From: Enterococcus_I eurekensis
GTDB lineage: Bacteria; Bacillota; Bacilli; Lactobacillales; Enterococcaceae
DNA length: 64,000 nucleotides
Direction of reading: 5' to 3'
NCBI RefSeq assembly: GCF_042654605.1
Contig: NZ_JBHSGT010000063.1
Location: 62,001-126,000 of the forward strand
In this document: piece after piece, positions 45,943-55,710 of the stretch
How positions within the stretch are numbered: the first letter of the stretch is position 1
How the letters are laid out: every line of letters begins with the position of its first letter
Position numbers and translations under genes: made by a program
Notes under the pieces: model-generated
Seen by the model: the letters and a program-made list of their open reading frames with translations, nothing else
What the model was told of the DNA's origin: nothing
Database searches by the model: none

Positions 45943-46625
45943 TTAGTTCCACATCCTTTCGAATGCCCTGACTTTTTTTAAGAGATTATTTTCCATTTCT
46001 AATTGTTTAATTCGACGTTCTTGTATAGCTAATTGATCATGCATGGTTCCTTCTGGTGTGCGACTAGGGATAGTCCCTGCCCGATGTCCACGCCGATCTT
46101 GTAGACCAATTTCACCCATGGCCTCATATTTCAAAACCCAATTACGAACTTGTTGGTAGGATACTTGATATTTGATTGCCATTTGTCCGTAATTACGTTG
46201 ATTCATTAGACAATCATGCACAATTTCGATTGGTTCTTCAAAAGTTGTTTTTCTTGCTTTACTCATTCGACTTCCACCGCTTTCTGATTTGAAGTTTCTA
46301 TGAGTATTATAACTCTTTAGCCAATCTCGTAGTGGTGAAGTGTCTCTAAGCTTATATTTTTTACTAATTTCTTGTAAACTTCCTAAACCATTCAGATAAT
46401 CATTGACTGCTTTCATTTTCAATTCAACAGGATAATTGGTATTTTTTCTTTTGGCGAACAATCCTGTCGGTCCTTCATTTTCATAGATTGTAATCCATCT
46501 TTCCATGTTGTACGACTGATCGCTTCCAATTTTGCAAGATAACCGAGACTGTTGTTTCCGTTCAAATAACTTTCCACCAACATTAGTAATTTTTCTGGAG
46601 CTAACTTTGTTTTTCTTTTAGACAT
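45943..46625 (-). pseudogene. IS150-type transposase OrfA, frameshifted
   Basis: The beginning (MSKRKTKLAPEKLLMLVESYL) and the rest (RWITIYENEGPTGLFAKRKN, leucine-zipper-like QERRIKQLEMENNLLKK) are in different frames, broken around 46500. HTH regions of both helix-turn-helix repeats are recognisable. Pseudogene. Confidence 0.8.
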
Positions 46626-46713
46626 AAAAACTCCCCCTATATTGGACTTTTATATTTCAGTGTCCTATATAGGGGGAGCATATCATTATTCAAAAAGAAG
46701 GTTTTTTACTGTT

Positions 46714-47565
46714 TTATCGTACACAACGAAAGCCCATATTATTACTTGCTGACATGCCCGTGTTGCCATTTCTTGCGGTGATGCGATAACGATTGCAGTA
46801 AGAATCATGGCATAAGAATGAACCACCTTTAATCGCATATGGTGCATCATCAATTGTTTGTAATTTCTGCCAAAATTCGTTGCCTTGAAGCTGGTTAAAA
46901 GCACTTAGAGGGATCCCTCTTGGATTGACGCACCACTCCCAAATATTACCGACAACTTGATACAAGCCATAACCATTCGGCTCAAATGTTCTAACTGGCG
47001 CAGTATTTCCGTAGCCATCTACTAATGTATTTTCAACTGGGAAATTGCCTTGCCAGATGTTGCATTGGTATTGACCGTCGACTAAAAATTCTTCGCCCCA
47101 CGGATAACGCTCATATTCCGTACCGCCTTTTGCAGCAACTTCCCACTCGGCTTCAGTTGATAAACGTAAGCCGGCCCACTGACAATAAGCAATCGCATCA
47201 TTGCGTGAGACATGTACAACTGGATGATCCAATCGATTATCAATTGTCGATCCCGGCCCTTCTGGATGTCGCCAATCGGCACCGTGGACACCTTTCCACC
47301 ATTTTAGATTAGGCACGATTTGTTTGTATTGCTCATCTAATTCTTGAATAAAATAATCAAAAACAAATGACCAACCAAATGTTTCTGATTCAGTCACATA
47401 ACCCGTTGCTGCAACAAATTGTGCGAATTCCTCATTTGTTACAGGTGTTTCGGCAATTTCAAAAGCCTCGAGTGTCACTTGGACTTGCGGCCCTTCTAAA
47501 TCACCAGAAAAACCAACGCCATCATTTGTTCCAATCAAATACTGTCCACCTGGAATCTTAATCAT
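46714..47565 (-). CDS. Formylglycine-generating enzyme (sulfatase-modifying factor)
   Basis: 283 residues, complete FGE-sulfatase domain from PGGQYLIGTNDGVGF on. The active site GGSFLCHDSYCNRYRITAR near 250 has both cysteines, and FRCVR closes the domain. The enzyme oxidises the catalytic Cys of type I sulfatases to formylglycine in the cytosol. Its ATG overlaps the stop codon of the sulfatase gene. The partner sulfatase is truncated, so this FGE may have no local substrate. Confidence 0.92.
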   Translation of the reverse strand: MIKIPGGQYLIGTNDGVGFSGDLEGPQVQVTLEAFEIAETPVTNEEFAQFVAATGYVTESETFGWSFVFDYFIQELDEQYKQIVPNLKWWKGVHGADWRHPEGPGSTIDNRLDHPVVHVSRNDAIAYCQWAGLRLSTEAEWEVAAKGGTEYERYPWGEEFLVDGQYQCNIWQGNFPVENTLVDGYGNTAPVRTFEPNGYGLYQVVGNIWEWCVNPRGIPLSAFNQLQGNEFWQKLQTIDDAPYAIKGGSFLCHDSYCNRYRITARNGNTGMSASNNMGFRCVR

Positions 47566-48122
47566 ATACTTGTCCTACTTTCTTCATCTGTAAGGCTACT
47601 TCCATAAGGACGTGCTACCCACGAATTACAATCCAAGCCATCATCGATAATATCAGCTGCCATACCTTTTTTCTCTTTTAACCAACGTAAATAATCATCA
47701 CTACCAGTATATTGGGTTAAATGTTTTTTATTTTGGTTCCGATTGGCATGCAAATAGCCATCGTGCAATTCCACATGATCAAAGCCCAGTCGATTTCGTT
47801 CAGGAAAGACGTGCATTTTACCGATAACTTGCGTTTGATAACCGGCTTCTTTAAAAGTACTACCGAGTGTTTGCTCATAATCCCAATAGACACCATCTTC
47901 ATAACCAACCCGTCCATGATTTTCTTGCGACATACCTGTCATCAGAGCCGCTCTTGCCGGAATACAACTTGGAACTGCAGCGTAGGCATTATTAAAATTA
48001 TGGCCTTGTTCTGCCATCATATCTAAATTGGGAGTCGAAATAATTGGGTTCCCGTTTGCTCCCATCGCATCAAAACGCATTTGATCGACGACCATTAAGA
48101 CAATATTCGGTTTTTTCGTCAT
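47562..48122 (-). pseudogene. Type I sulfatase, truncated after the active site
   Basis: 186 codons from ATG 48122, which has AGGAG upstream. The N-terminal sulfatase signature is clear: PNIVLMVVDQMRFDAMGANG with metal-binding Asp residues, and SCIPARAALMTG, where Cys is the formylglycine site (C-x-P-x-R). A complete enzyme is about 450-500 residues, so some 300 are missing. The frame ends DEESRTSI-stop, running directly into the FGE gene, indicating an internal deletion. Metal ligands of the second half are absent, so activity is very unlikely. Confidence 0.85.
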
Positions 48123-48131
48123 TTGTTTCAC

Positions 48132-48443
48132 TCCTAACGATTGTTGAGTTTAGCTTAACACCGGATAAAAGCCCTTTCAATGGAATATCTTAGCTTTTAA
48201 AATGCAAAAAAACACTTCGACTAACCGAAGTATTTACATATTTGTGCTTCATCAAAAAAAGCAAGCGGATGTAACTGACTGGCTACTTTGATCTCTTACT
48301 TGGTAACTTGCTAGATAGCCATCGTATATTAGTTATCTTAAACCAATGTTTTTTACTTCTTTAAAATGATAAAAATACAGCATTTTTTTGTTTGTTTCAC
48401 AAAAAAGAGCATGGGATTTACCCCATGCTCTTGACTCATGATT
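48132..48443. other. Gap upstream of the sulfatase; terminators, no gene
   Basis: Holds AAGCCCTTTCAA (48169-48180, shared with 51553-51564), a hairpin with ACTTCG/CGAAGT arms (48205-48236) and the cystine symporter terminator (48402-48434, AAGAGCATGGG pairing with CCCATGCTCTT). No ORF is supported. Confidence 0.7.
48402..48434 (-). terminator. Terminator of the cystine symporter operon
   Basis: AAGAGCATGGG pairs with CCCATGCTCTT, 10 bases past the stop codon, with a T-rich flank. Confidence 0.85.
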
Positions 48444-49862
48444 TTATTCGTCGTCTGATTTTGCCACCATTGGCGCATCGTACATTTCACGGTTAAAGGT
48501 GCCATCCCAACGGTCAACAGCAATTGCTGAAACCATTGCACCAGCAACGTTTAACATCGTACGACCCATATCGATAATTGGGTCAATCCCAAAAATCGCA
48601 CCGATACTTGAAATCGTATGACCAAAACCTAGACCATTTAATGTAACGGTCGCAGCTACTGTTGCTGTTCCTGGTACGCCGGCAATCCCGATTGAGCCGA
48701 TTGTTACAACAACAACGACTAAAACGTAGAAAGAGAAGTTTAATTCAGCACCAACAGCGCCGGCAATTAATGTTCCTAACATTGCTGGGAAAACACCCGC
48801 ACAACCGTTCATTCCGATTGATGTACCTAATGTTCCCACAAAGTTTGATGTCTCTCCCGACACACCTAAATCTTCTTGTAATGTTTTCAACGTGTAAGGT
48901 AATGTACCCACACTTGAACGTGAAGAAAAGGCGAAGACTAATGTCGTAAATGATTTTTTGTAGAATGTGATTGGGTTTAATCCCATTGCTAAAAGCATGA
49001 CGACATAAACGAGTAACATGATAATCACACCTGTGTAAAGTGCTAAGATGAAACCAAGCATGCCGATAATCGCTTGCATACCATTTGAAACAATGGTATT
49101 TGCAACTAACGCGGTAACACCATAAGGCATTAATTTAATAACGTTTGTTAAAACAGAATTGATGGTTACTTTTAATGATTCAAGTAATGTCACAAAAGGA
49201 GCCACTTCTGCTGGTTTTTTCTTTTTCAAGAAACGGATTGCACTGGCAAACATCGCTCCAATAATTACGACTGAAACGATACTACCATTATCACTCATGA
49301 CTTGTGTAATATTACTTGGAATCAGTTTTAAGAAAAACTCTGGGAAACTTTGTGCGGCGATATTCCCCATGAAGTCCGCTTTTGAATCGGTTAAATCAGC
49401 GGCAAAGCTCGCACCTTGTAGATTGAATAGTTTTACAACTAAAATACCAACTAATGCTGAAATTGCTGTTGTTCCTAATAATGTTGCAAAAGTCCGGCCC
49501 GTTAAACTCTTAATACGGTCACCTTCAACATCAACAACCACTTTAATAATCGATAAGAACACGACTGGAACGGCTAATAATTGAACTAGTTTCAAGAAAC
49601 CTGTTCCAACTAATCCAAACCAAACGGAAATTTCTGTTCGTGCATAATCAACAAAAATTGGATTGGAGCTACCAACTACATCTAATCCAACCCCTAAAAC
49701 TAAACCAATGACTAAACCAATAATCATTCGTTGTGAAAAGCTCACTCGTTTATCTTTTAAGACTTTTAAAAATACGAGTGCCGCGATAAAAAGAATAATA
49801 GCAATCAGAGTAAAAAAGTTACTGATTTTTAAGAACTGCGTAAAAAATGGTGAATCAATCAT
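48444..49862 (-). CDS. L-cystine/dicarboxylate symporter, DAACS family (TcyP-like)
   Basis: 472 residues with eight or more helices and two hairpin loops. The SSRSSVGTLPYTLK stretch (first serine-rich loop) and the GTSIGMNGCAGVFPA motif (sodium-binding region) are typical of sodium:dicarboxylate/cystine symporters. The TcyP/YhcL subgroup imports cystine. The assignment to cystine is supported by neighbours (CoA-disulfide reductase and a sulfur-amino-acid enzyme). It follows the reductase by 14 bases, in one operon. Confidence 0.86.
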   Translation of the reverse strand: MIDSPFFTQFLKISNFFTLIAIILFIAALVFLKVLKDKRVSFSQRMIIGLVIGLVLGVGLDVVGSSNPIFVDYARTEISVWFGLVGTGFLKLVQLLAVPVVFLSIIKVVVDVEGDRIKSLTGRTFATLLGTTAISALVGILVVKLFNLQGASFAADLTDSKADFMGNIAAQSFPEFFLKLIPSNITQVMSDNGSIVSVVIIGAMFASAIRFLKKKKPAEVAPFVTLLESLKVTINSVLTNVIKLMPYGVTALVANTIVSNGMQAIIGMLGFILALYTGVIIMLLVYVVMLLAMGLNPITFYKKSFTTLVFAFSSRSSVGTLPYTLKTLQEDLGVSGETSNFVGTLGTSIGMNGCAGVFPAMLGTLIAGAVGAELNFSFYVLVVVVVTIGSIGIAGVPGTATVAATVTLNGLGFGHTISSIGAIFGIDPIIDMGRTMLNVAGAMVSAIAVDRWDGTFNREMYDAPMVAKSDDE

Positions 49863-49876
49863 TTATTTTCTCCCCT

Positions 49877-51214
49877 TTATTTAGCCGTATTTGCCGCCAC
49901 ATTAATCGCTTCCCAAGTTGAAGCAAAAGGTGGGGCATACGCATAGTCAACAAACCCTAATTCTTTCGTTGTTAATCCCGCATGAATCGCGGTTGTTAAG
50001 CCCGTTCCACGCAAGACTGTTTCGTTTTTACCAAACATTTGAGCACCATACAAGACATAAGTTTTCGCATCATAAATCAATTTGATCATGATTTTTTCTT
50101 GAACCGTATAGTAATTAGAATGGTTATTCGTTTCGATGGTTGTTGTTTTGAAATCAAGCCCTAAGTTGTTGGCTTGCTTTTCGGTCACACCGGTACTAAA
50201 GGCTTCGTACTCTCCGGCTTTAATCGCACTTGAGCCCAACGTTCCTGGAAATGCTACGCGTTCTTCCGGATTTTCAACCGCAATATTCGTACCAATTAAA
50301 CGGCCCATCTTATTAGCCATTGTCGCTAATGGTAAATAAATATCACCTGATAAACGATGCGGTACTGTTGCACAATCGCCTGCTGCAAAGACATCTGGAA
50401 TCGATGTTTGTCCATAAGCATCGGCAATAATTGCACCATTGCCAAGCATCTCAATTTGGCCAGCTAAGAACTTCGTATTTGGTCTAAAACCAATGGCTAC
50501 AATCACAACATCCGCTGTGTATTCGCCTTTATTGGTTTTCACACTTGTCACACGATCACCGTCAGTCACAAACTGTTCTGCCCGTTCTTCTAAATGAACT
50601 TGTACACCGGCTTCTTCAATTGCCATCGCAAGCCTATCGGAAAACTCTGGATCAAACGGACCGCCCATAATTTTCGTATCAGCTTCAACCAATGTCACCT
50701 CTTTGCCTTGATGTCTCAATTGTTCTGCAACTTCCACACCAATAAATCCGCCACCAATCACGACCACCTTTTGAATCTCAGGTAACCGTTCTTTTAATTC
50801 TTTCACCGGTTCTGGCTTCGTAATCGTATAAACATTACTTGAATCAATACCAGGAATTGGCGGTACAATCGGTTGCGCTCCCGTTGCAATCATCAAGCGA
50901 TCATAACTTTTTGTTTTACTTTCACCACTCTTTAAATCCGTAAAACGAATGATTTTTTGTGTAAAATCAACTTGCGTTACCTCATGTTCTAGCAATAAGT
51001 TGATTCCACTTTTTTCCATTTGTTCCGGTGTCCGTGAAAACATTTCTCCTTGATCATCAAATTGATCACCCAAATAATACGGCAAACCACAGGCTCCGAA
51101 TGAGACGAATGACTCTTTTTCGATGACAGTAATGTTTGCCTCTTTGTTGGTTCTTGAAGCTTTCGCAGCAACACTCATGCCTGCCGCAATCCCTCCAATG
51201 ATAACTATTTCCAT
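49877..51214 (-). CDS. CoA-disulfide reductase-like FAD/NAD(P) oxidoreductase
   Basis: 445 residues from ATG 51214, with AAGGAGGAAG upstream; an in-frame start nine codons earlier is not favoured. The N-terminal FAD motif VIIGGIAAGMSVAA and active-site SFGACGLPYY, with a single Cys, define the CoADR/NADH oxidase (Nox) group; an NAD-binding GGGFIGVEVAE follows near 155. The single Cys fits CoA-disulfide reductase or NADH oxidase. The cystine-importer neighbour favours disulfide reduction. A cre-like box lies upstream (51319-51332). Confidence 0.82.
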   Translation of the reverse strand: MEIVIIGGIAAGMSVAAKASRTNKEANITVIEKESFVSFGACGLPYYLGDQFDDQGEMFSRTPEQMEKSGINLLLEHEVTQVDFTQKIIRFTDLKSGESKTKSYDRLMIATGAQPIVPPIPGIDSSNVYTITKPEPVKELKERLPEIQKVVVIGGGFIGVEVAEQLRHQGKEVTLVEADTKIMGGPFDPEFSDRLAMAIEEAGVQVHLEERAEQFVTDGDRVTSVKTNKGEYTADVVIVAIGFRPNTKFLAGQIEMLGNGAIIADAYGQTSIPDVFAAGDCATVPHRLSGDIYLPLATMANKMGRLIGTNIAVENPEERVAFPGTLGSSAIKAGEYEAFSTGVTEKQANNLGLDFKTTTIETNNHSNYYTVQEKIMIKLIYDAKTYVLYGAQMFGKNETVLRGTGLTTAIHAGLTTKELGFVDYAYAPPFASTWEAINVAANTAK

Positions 51215-51241
51215 TTGACTTCCTCCTTCCTTATTTAACAC

Positions 51242-51639
51242 TGTCTTAATTGTACCTTTTTTTACTTTTTTTTGGAAAAGAACGCACTTTTTGTTTCATT
51301 TTTTTTCGAAAACGACAAAGAAAACGCTATCATTTCATCTTCCAAAAAATGTCATTGTAACAAGTAATCGTTAAATGACACCCAAAACTTACCATTTTAT
51401 GCAATAGGGGTCAATCGCTTTTTGTGCTTTATCATCTAAATCTTATTTAACTTTTTTTACATTATTCTCTGTAAAAAAGCAATGAATCCGTTATCATGCT
51501 AGGTCATTTTTTGAAAAAAGAGTGAAACTCTTTTTCTTTGAGTGTGATTGACAAGCCCTTTCAAACTATGTTACTTTGGCGGTAAGTTATTATATATTTT
51601 TTCATTTATTAAGAGTATGGACGATTGGGAGGATTTATC
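51242..51639. promoter_or_regulatory. Divergent regulatory region of the sulfur genes
   Basis: Contains a cre-like AGAAAACGCTATCA (51319-51332; one mismatch on the leftward strand), a dyad TTTTTTACA/TGTAAAAAA (8-base spacer, about 51451-51476), and the rightward promoter with TTGACA at 51548-51553 and a weak TTACTT at 51571-51576. AAGCCCTTTCAA (51553-51564) overlaps that -35 and recurs upstream of the sulfatase. No gene. Confidence 0.6.
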
Positions 51640-52773
51640 ATGAAAATGAATACCAAATTATTACATGGATATCCTGTTATTTGTAAAGACACAGGCGCTT
51701 CTTCTATTCCAAAATTTCAAGCATCGACATTTCATCAACCGGACGCATTCCATCACGAAGGTTATAATTATACCCGATTTGGAAACCCGACAATTACAGC
51801 GGTAGAAGAATGCATTAAAATCCTTGAAGACACGGAATACGGACTGGCTTTTTCTTCTGGCATGGCAGCAATCAATGCCGTACTATTTTTACTCTCAAAA
51901 GGCGATCACCTCTTACTAGCAAAAAACATTTATGGTGGAACCTTTCAAACGATTCAAGAATTTCTTGTTCGTTTTGGCATTGAATATACGATGGTCGATG
52001 AAGCTGACCTGTCGGCTTGGGAAAACGCCATTCAACCGAACACAAAAATGATTTACTTAGAATCCCCTTCAAATCCATTATTAACCATTACTGATTTAAA
52101 AGCGGTAACAAATATGGCGAAACAACGTGATATTTTAGTCGCCTGTGATAATACCTTTATGACCCCTCTTGGACAAGAAACCTTACCTTTAGGGATTGAT
52201 CTTGTTATTCATTCCGGCACAAAGTTTATTAATGGCCATAGCGATGTGATTGCAGGACTTGTTGCAACCAACAATGAGAGCTTGCATAAACGATTAAAAA
52301 TTCATCAAAAAGCGCTCGGTGCTGTTCTTTCTGTTGAAGACGGCTGGCTCCTACTTCGCGGTGTGAAAACAATGGGTTTACGGATGGAGCGTTCAATAGA
52401 AAACGCCCAACAAATCGCTGAATTCTTACAAACCAAAAAACAAGTCAAACAAGTCTATTATCCTGGACTTCCGACACATCCTGGTTATGAGATTCATCAA
52501 AAACAAGCAAAAAATAATGGCGCAGTCCTCTCTTTTGAATTAGAGTCCCAAGCACAAGTTGAATCCTTACTAAAAAATTGTAAAGTACCAATTGTAGCAG
52601 TCAGTTTAGGTGGCGTTGAATCAATTCTTTCTTTACCGTGGCTAATGTCACATGCCGCCATTTCTGAAGAAGAACGACTAAAAATGGGCGTTACCCCAAC
52701 CTTAGTCCGATTGTCTTGTGGGATTGAAGACATTGAAGATTTGATTACCGACTTAGATCAGGCGATACAATAA
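51640..52773 (+). CDS. Cys/Met metabolism PLP enzyme (cystathionine gamma-lyase/synthase-like)
   Basis: 377 residues from ATG 51640 with GGGAGG upstream. The PLP lysine is in DLVIHSGTKFINGHSDVIAG near 190, and the active-site YTRFGNPT is near 44, both typical of the Cys/Met metabolism PLP family (MetB, MetC, cystathionine lyase, methionine gamma-lyase). Which reaction it has cannot be settled by sequence alone. It diverges from the CoADR-symporter unit, forming a sulfur cluster. A terminator is at 52810-52868. Confidence 0.85.
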   Translation: MKMNTKLLHGYPVICKDTGASSIPKFQASTFHQPDAFHHEGYNYTRFGNPTITAVEECIKILEDTEYGLAFSSGMAAINAVLFLLSKGDHLLLAKNIYGGTFQTIQEFLVRFGIEYTMVDEADLSAWENAIQPNTKMIYLESPSNPLLTITDLKAVTNMAKQRDILVACDNTFMTPLGQETLPLGIDLVIHSGTKFINGHSDVIAGLVATNNESLHKRLKIHQKALGAVLSVEDGWLLLRGVKTMGLRMERSIENAQQIAEFLQTKKQVKQVYYPGLPTHPGYEIHQKQAKNNGAVLSFELESQAQVESLLKNCKVPIVAVSLGGVESILSLPWLMSHAAISEEERLKMGVTPTLVRLSCGIEDIEDLITDLDQAIQ

Positions 52774-52809
52774 AAAATTAACAATTAGATGAATCAGTAT
52801 TTAAAAAAA

Positions 52810-52868
52810 TAAGCCTCGAAGTACGCTATGATTTTCGTCACAGTGTATTCAGGGGCTGATCTTTTTTG
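52810..52868 (+). terminator. Terminator of the PLP-enzyme gene
   Basis: AGCC-CGAA-TAC paired with GTA-TTC-GGGGCT around a 14-base loop, followed by T6; interrupted stem. Confidence 0.7.
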
Positions 52869-52925
52869 GTCCAGTTTAGTATAAATACCTTTTTATTTGT
52901 CTTCTTTAATTATATGAAGTGCGTA

Positions 52926-54293
52926 TTAAAAAATTCTAATCTCTTTAGAAAATTTAAATAGCTCTTCATCCATCAAATACTTTTCGACTAGGTCTCGAAT
53001 GAATCCTGGTTCAAAGATCGCCTCACTATCAGCTACTTTAAGACTAGGATAACCACTACCTCTTTGGAGATAATCATCAGTAATGATTAAATAGCTCTTA
53101 TCATCTTCCAGCAGCTGACCATCTATAGTAATCACACGCGACTCTTCAATAATTTTAACATTTCGACTAAATCCTAGAGTCCCCAAAACACTTCCCCTAA
53201 ACCCTGCCCCTTTGCCACTTCTTCTTATATTTTCGTCGTCAAAAGATAAATGAATCGCTTCTCTGAGTTCTTTCCCATTAATTTTATATTTTGTTGGATT
53301 TAGTTTGGAAGGAAAAGTTTCAATCAAGCTTTTTCTTGAAATAGGATGTACAAGCGCCTTTTCTGCAATACCTGCATGCATAATAGCAAGATCGCATTCA
53401 TAGTGACTCTCCTTCATTAATGCATCGCAAATAAAATTAATTAACTCAGACTGCTTAAAAGCTGTAAATGGTAGTTCTCGAATATACGATAGTGGTTTAG
53501 ATAATATTCGATCTGTGGATTTTTCAATTTCACTATATAATTTATCAAATTGTAAATCATTTGATTTCTTTAAATCTAGCTGAATATTCTCAACTTCAAC
53601 AAGTTGTCCTTCTATCACTTCTAACGTAATTTTTCCTAACTTTTCACCTTTACCAGATTGGGAATACCCTCTATATGTTTCAATATCATGAGTATGACCA
53701 CCCAAACATAAGTCAATTTCAGAAACAGCTTCTAAAATCATCTGATCGATCCCCAGACCACTATGAGAAAGAAGGATACAATAGTCGTACTTTTCTTTTT
53801 GCTTTTCTATTTCTTCCTTCAATAACTCTATCGGCTCATGTGTACGAAGTCCGCCCATCATAAAAAACAAATCATATGCTTCGTGTAATAAATCTTTACT
53901 GTAATATGGGGATAAACCAAGTACCAGCAGTCGTTTACCTGCGCGAATAAAAATCTTTGACGATAAAACACCTTGAACAGAAGCATTATTCAAATTTCGT
54001 AAATTTGTTGATATTAGTGGAATCCCACTTTCCGTTAGCTTTTCGAGTGCACAACATCCCAAGTCAATTTCATTATTCCCTATAGCCATTGCATCCAATT
54101 GACTATCAACCATTAGTTTCATAGCTGATTTTCCACCATCTGCCTCGACAATAATACTCGATAAGTCAGTGTAGTCTCCACTATCAAAATACAAATCATT
54201 TTTTGTTTTATTTTTTCGAAGATAAGAATTAACTTTCTTAAGATTATTAAAATCACTATGAAAATCATTTGAATGATAAATTACTATATTCAT
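52926..54293 (-). CDS. Cytoplasmic metallophosphatase/5'-nucleotidase family protein
   Basis: 455 residues. The N-terminal calcineurin-like domain has HSNDFHSDF, DSGDYTD, GNNEIDLG, LLSHSGLG and GGHTHDIETY, the five metal/phosphate motifs of the UshA/YunD group. The C-terminal 5'-nucleotidase domain follows from about 275 (GKGAGFRGSVLG). No signal peptide, so it is cytoplasmic like Bacillus YunD. It hydrolyses nucleotides or related phosphates. Promoter TTGTTA-17-GATAAT (54358-54363 and 54335-54340). ATG with GAGGAGG upstream. Not part of the respiratory operon. Confidence 0.86.
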   Translation of the reverse strand: MNIVIYHSNDFHSDFNNLKKVNSYLRKNKTKNDLYFDSGDYTDLSSIIVEADGGKSAMKLMVDSQLDAMAIGNNEIDLGCCALEKLTESGIPLISTNLRNLNNASVQGVLSSKIFIRAGKRLLVLGLSPYYSKDLLHEAYDLFFMMGGLRTHEPIELLKEEIEKQKEKYDYCILLSHSGLGIDQMILEAVSEIDLCLGGHTHDIETYRGYSQSGKGEKLGKITLEVIEGQLVEVENIQLDLKKSNDLQFDKLYSEIEKSTDRILSKPLSYIRELPFTAFKQSELINFICDALMKESHYECDLAIMHAGIAEKALVHPISRKSLIETFPSKLNPTKYKINGKELREAIHLSFDDENIRRSGKGAGFRGSVLGTLGFSRNVKIIEESRVITIDGQLLEDDKSYLIITDDYLQRGSGYPSLKVADSEAIFEPGFIRDLVEKYLMDEELFKFSKEIRIF

Positions 54294-54408
54294 ATCTAAA
54301 CCTCCTCACTATTAATTGTATTTTAACATAACGTATTATCTTTTACTTTGATTGGTTTAACAATCCAATTTGAAAATATTTGACGACTTCAATTTCTGAC
54401 AAAAAACT

Positions 54409-54443
54409 CCAAAGTTAGATAGATTTTCTAACTTTGGAGAAAC
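54409..54443 (-). terminator. Terminator of the menA-ndh operon
   Basis: ACTCCAAAGTTAGA pairs with TCTAACTTTGGAG, then T6 on the leftward strand. Confidence 0.92.
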
Positions 54444-54488
54444 ATATTTACTTATTATTAACCATTAAACACTTTTGATATAAGCTTT

Positions 54489-55688
54489 TTATCTATACAA
54501 ATCAAAGCGCCCTTTTGCCATGACTTCTTTCACGCCACCTGTGTCTAGTAATGATTTATTCATGATCATTTTTTTAACGAATGAAGCGGGATAACCTTTG
54601 ACATTGATTTTTCCAACAAGTCCAAATGCATGCGTATTGCCGATAGATGCGACTGAACCTAATGATTCAAATTTGAAGTCCGTTGTTGGTTGACCAGCAA
54701 TTTGGGATAAAATATTTCGTCCAGCATGAGCACCCATTTTTAAAGCAATTTGTGCAGTTGTTGGGTATGGACGGTTTGTTTCAGGATCCATTACCGCACT
54801 CACGTCACCAATTAAATAAACATTGTCATATGTTGGATCAGTCAAGTTTGGTTTAACCATCACACGACCACGACGTTCTTCAAAACCAGATTTACCAATG
54901 ATTTCACTACCACTCACACCAGTTGTCCAAATAATTGTACCTGCTGCAAGTTCTTTTTCAACTTCACCATCAGCATAAACAACCGTATCTTGTTTTAGGC
55001 CTTTGATTGCTTTACCTGTCATTAACTCGACATCCCATTTTGCTAGATTGTCTAGACAATATTTACGTAACTCATCGTTAAACATTGGTAAGATACTTGG
55101 CGCTGCTTCCACACAATAGATAGTCACATCACTTTTTTTAACCCCTGCACGATTGGCAAATTCTTTTTTATTTTCAACAAGTGAACCGACTAACTCAATA
55201 CCAGTAAATCCTGCGCCACAAACAGCAATATTTAAATATTTACGATCTTGGGTTTCTTTATATTTATCCATCGCTGCTAAAATATTTTCATGCACTTTAC
55301 GAGCAGAATCAATATCAATCATTTCTAAAGCAAATTCTTCAGCACCTGGAATACCAAATGTTTCAGATCGGAAGCCTAAAGAAACGACTAGATAATCATA
55401 TTGATGAACGCCACTATCTTTCAAATGAACTTCTTGATTTTTTGCGTCAATTTCAATCACTTCATCTTGAATAAATGTTGTGATACTTGGATTGACAACA
55501 TCACTAATTTCATATGTGATTTTTCCCCATGGCTGTGTTCCTGCTGCGACTTCATGTAAATCCGTTGACTCAAAATGATAACTATTACGGTCAACAATCG
55601 TTACTTCGAACCCTTTTGTTTTTTTCTGTAATTCTCTCAACGCTCTTAAACCTGCGTAACCTGCACCTAATATCATCACTTTTTTCAT
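54489..55688 (-). CDS. ndh: Type II NADH dehydrogenase
   Basis: 399 residues. FAD-binding ILGAGYAGLRALRELQ at the N-terminus, a second GxGxxG (VCGAGFTGIELVGSL near 160) for NADH, and an FAD-site YLIGDVSAVMD near 295. Peripheral membrane flavoprotein transferring electrons from NADH to menaquinone without pumping protons. It follows menA by 22 bases, so quinone synthesis and its main reductase are co-transcribed. Cytochrome bd (cydABCD) is a few kb away. Confidence 0.9.
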   Translation of the reverse strand: MKKVMILGAGYAGLRALRELQKKTKGFEVTIVDRNSYHFESTDLHEVAAGTQPWGKITYEISDVVNPSITTFIQDEVIEIDAKNQEVHLKDSGVHQYDYLVVSLGFRSETFGIPGAEEFALEMIDIDSARKVHENILAAMDKYKETQDRKYLNIAVCGAGFTGIELVGSLVENKKEFANRAGVKKSDVTIYCVEAAPSILPMFNDELRKYCLDNLAKWDVELMTGKAIKGLKQDTVVYADGEVEKELAAGTIIWTTGVSGSEIIGKSGFEERRGRVMVKPNLTDPTYDNVYLIGDVSAVMDPETNRPYPTTAQIALKMGAHAGRNILSQIAGQPTTDFKFESLGSVASIGNTHAFGLVGKINVKGYPASFVKKMIMNKSLLDTGGVKEVMAKGRFDLYR

Positions 55689-55710
55689 TGAATTTCAACT
55701 TCTTTCTTTT

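Larger units (their letters stand above)
45016..46665 (-). mobile_element. IS3-family (IS150-type) element, decayed
   Basis: Ends GGACAGGGAAATATAA at 45017 and GGACACTGAAATATAA on the reverse strand at 46665 are imperfect inverted repeats. A 16-17 base palindrome (CTCCCCCTATA arms) spans the right end at 46631-46678. Its two transposase frames carry extra frameshifts, so it is not mobile by itself. Confidence 0.82.

Noticed and set aside
51445..51480. S-box or T-box riboswitch before the Cys/Met PLP gene.
   Set aside because: No T-box GGTACC motif and no SAM-riboswitch-like helices; only a simple dyad is visible.
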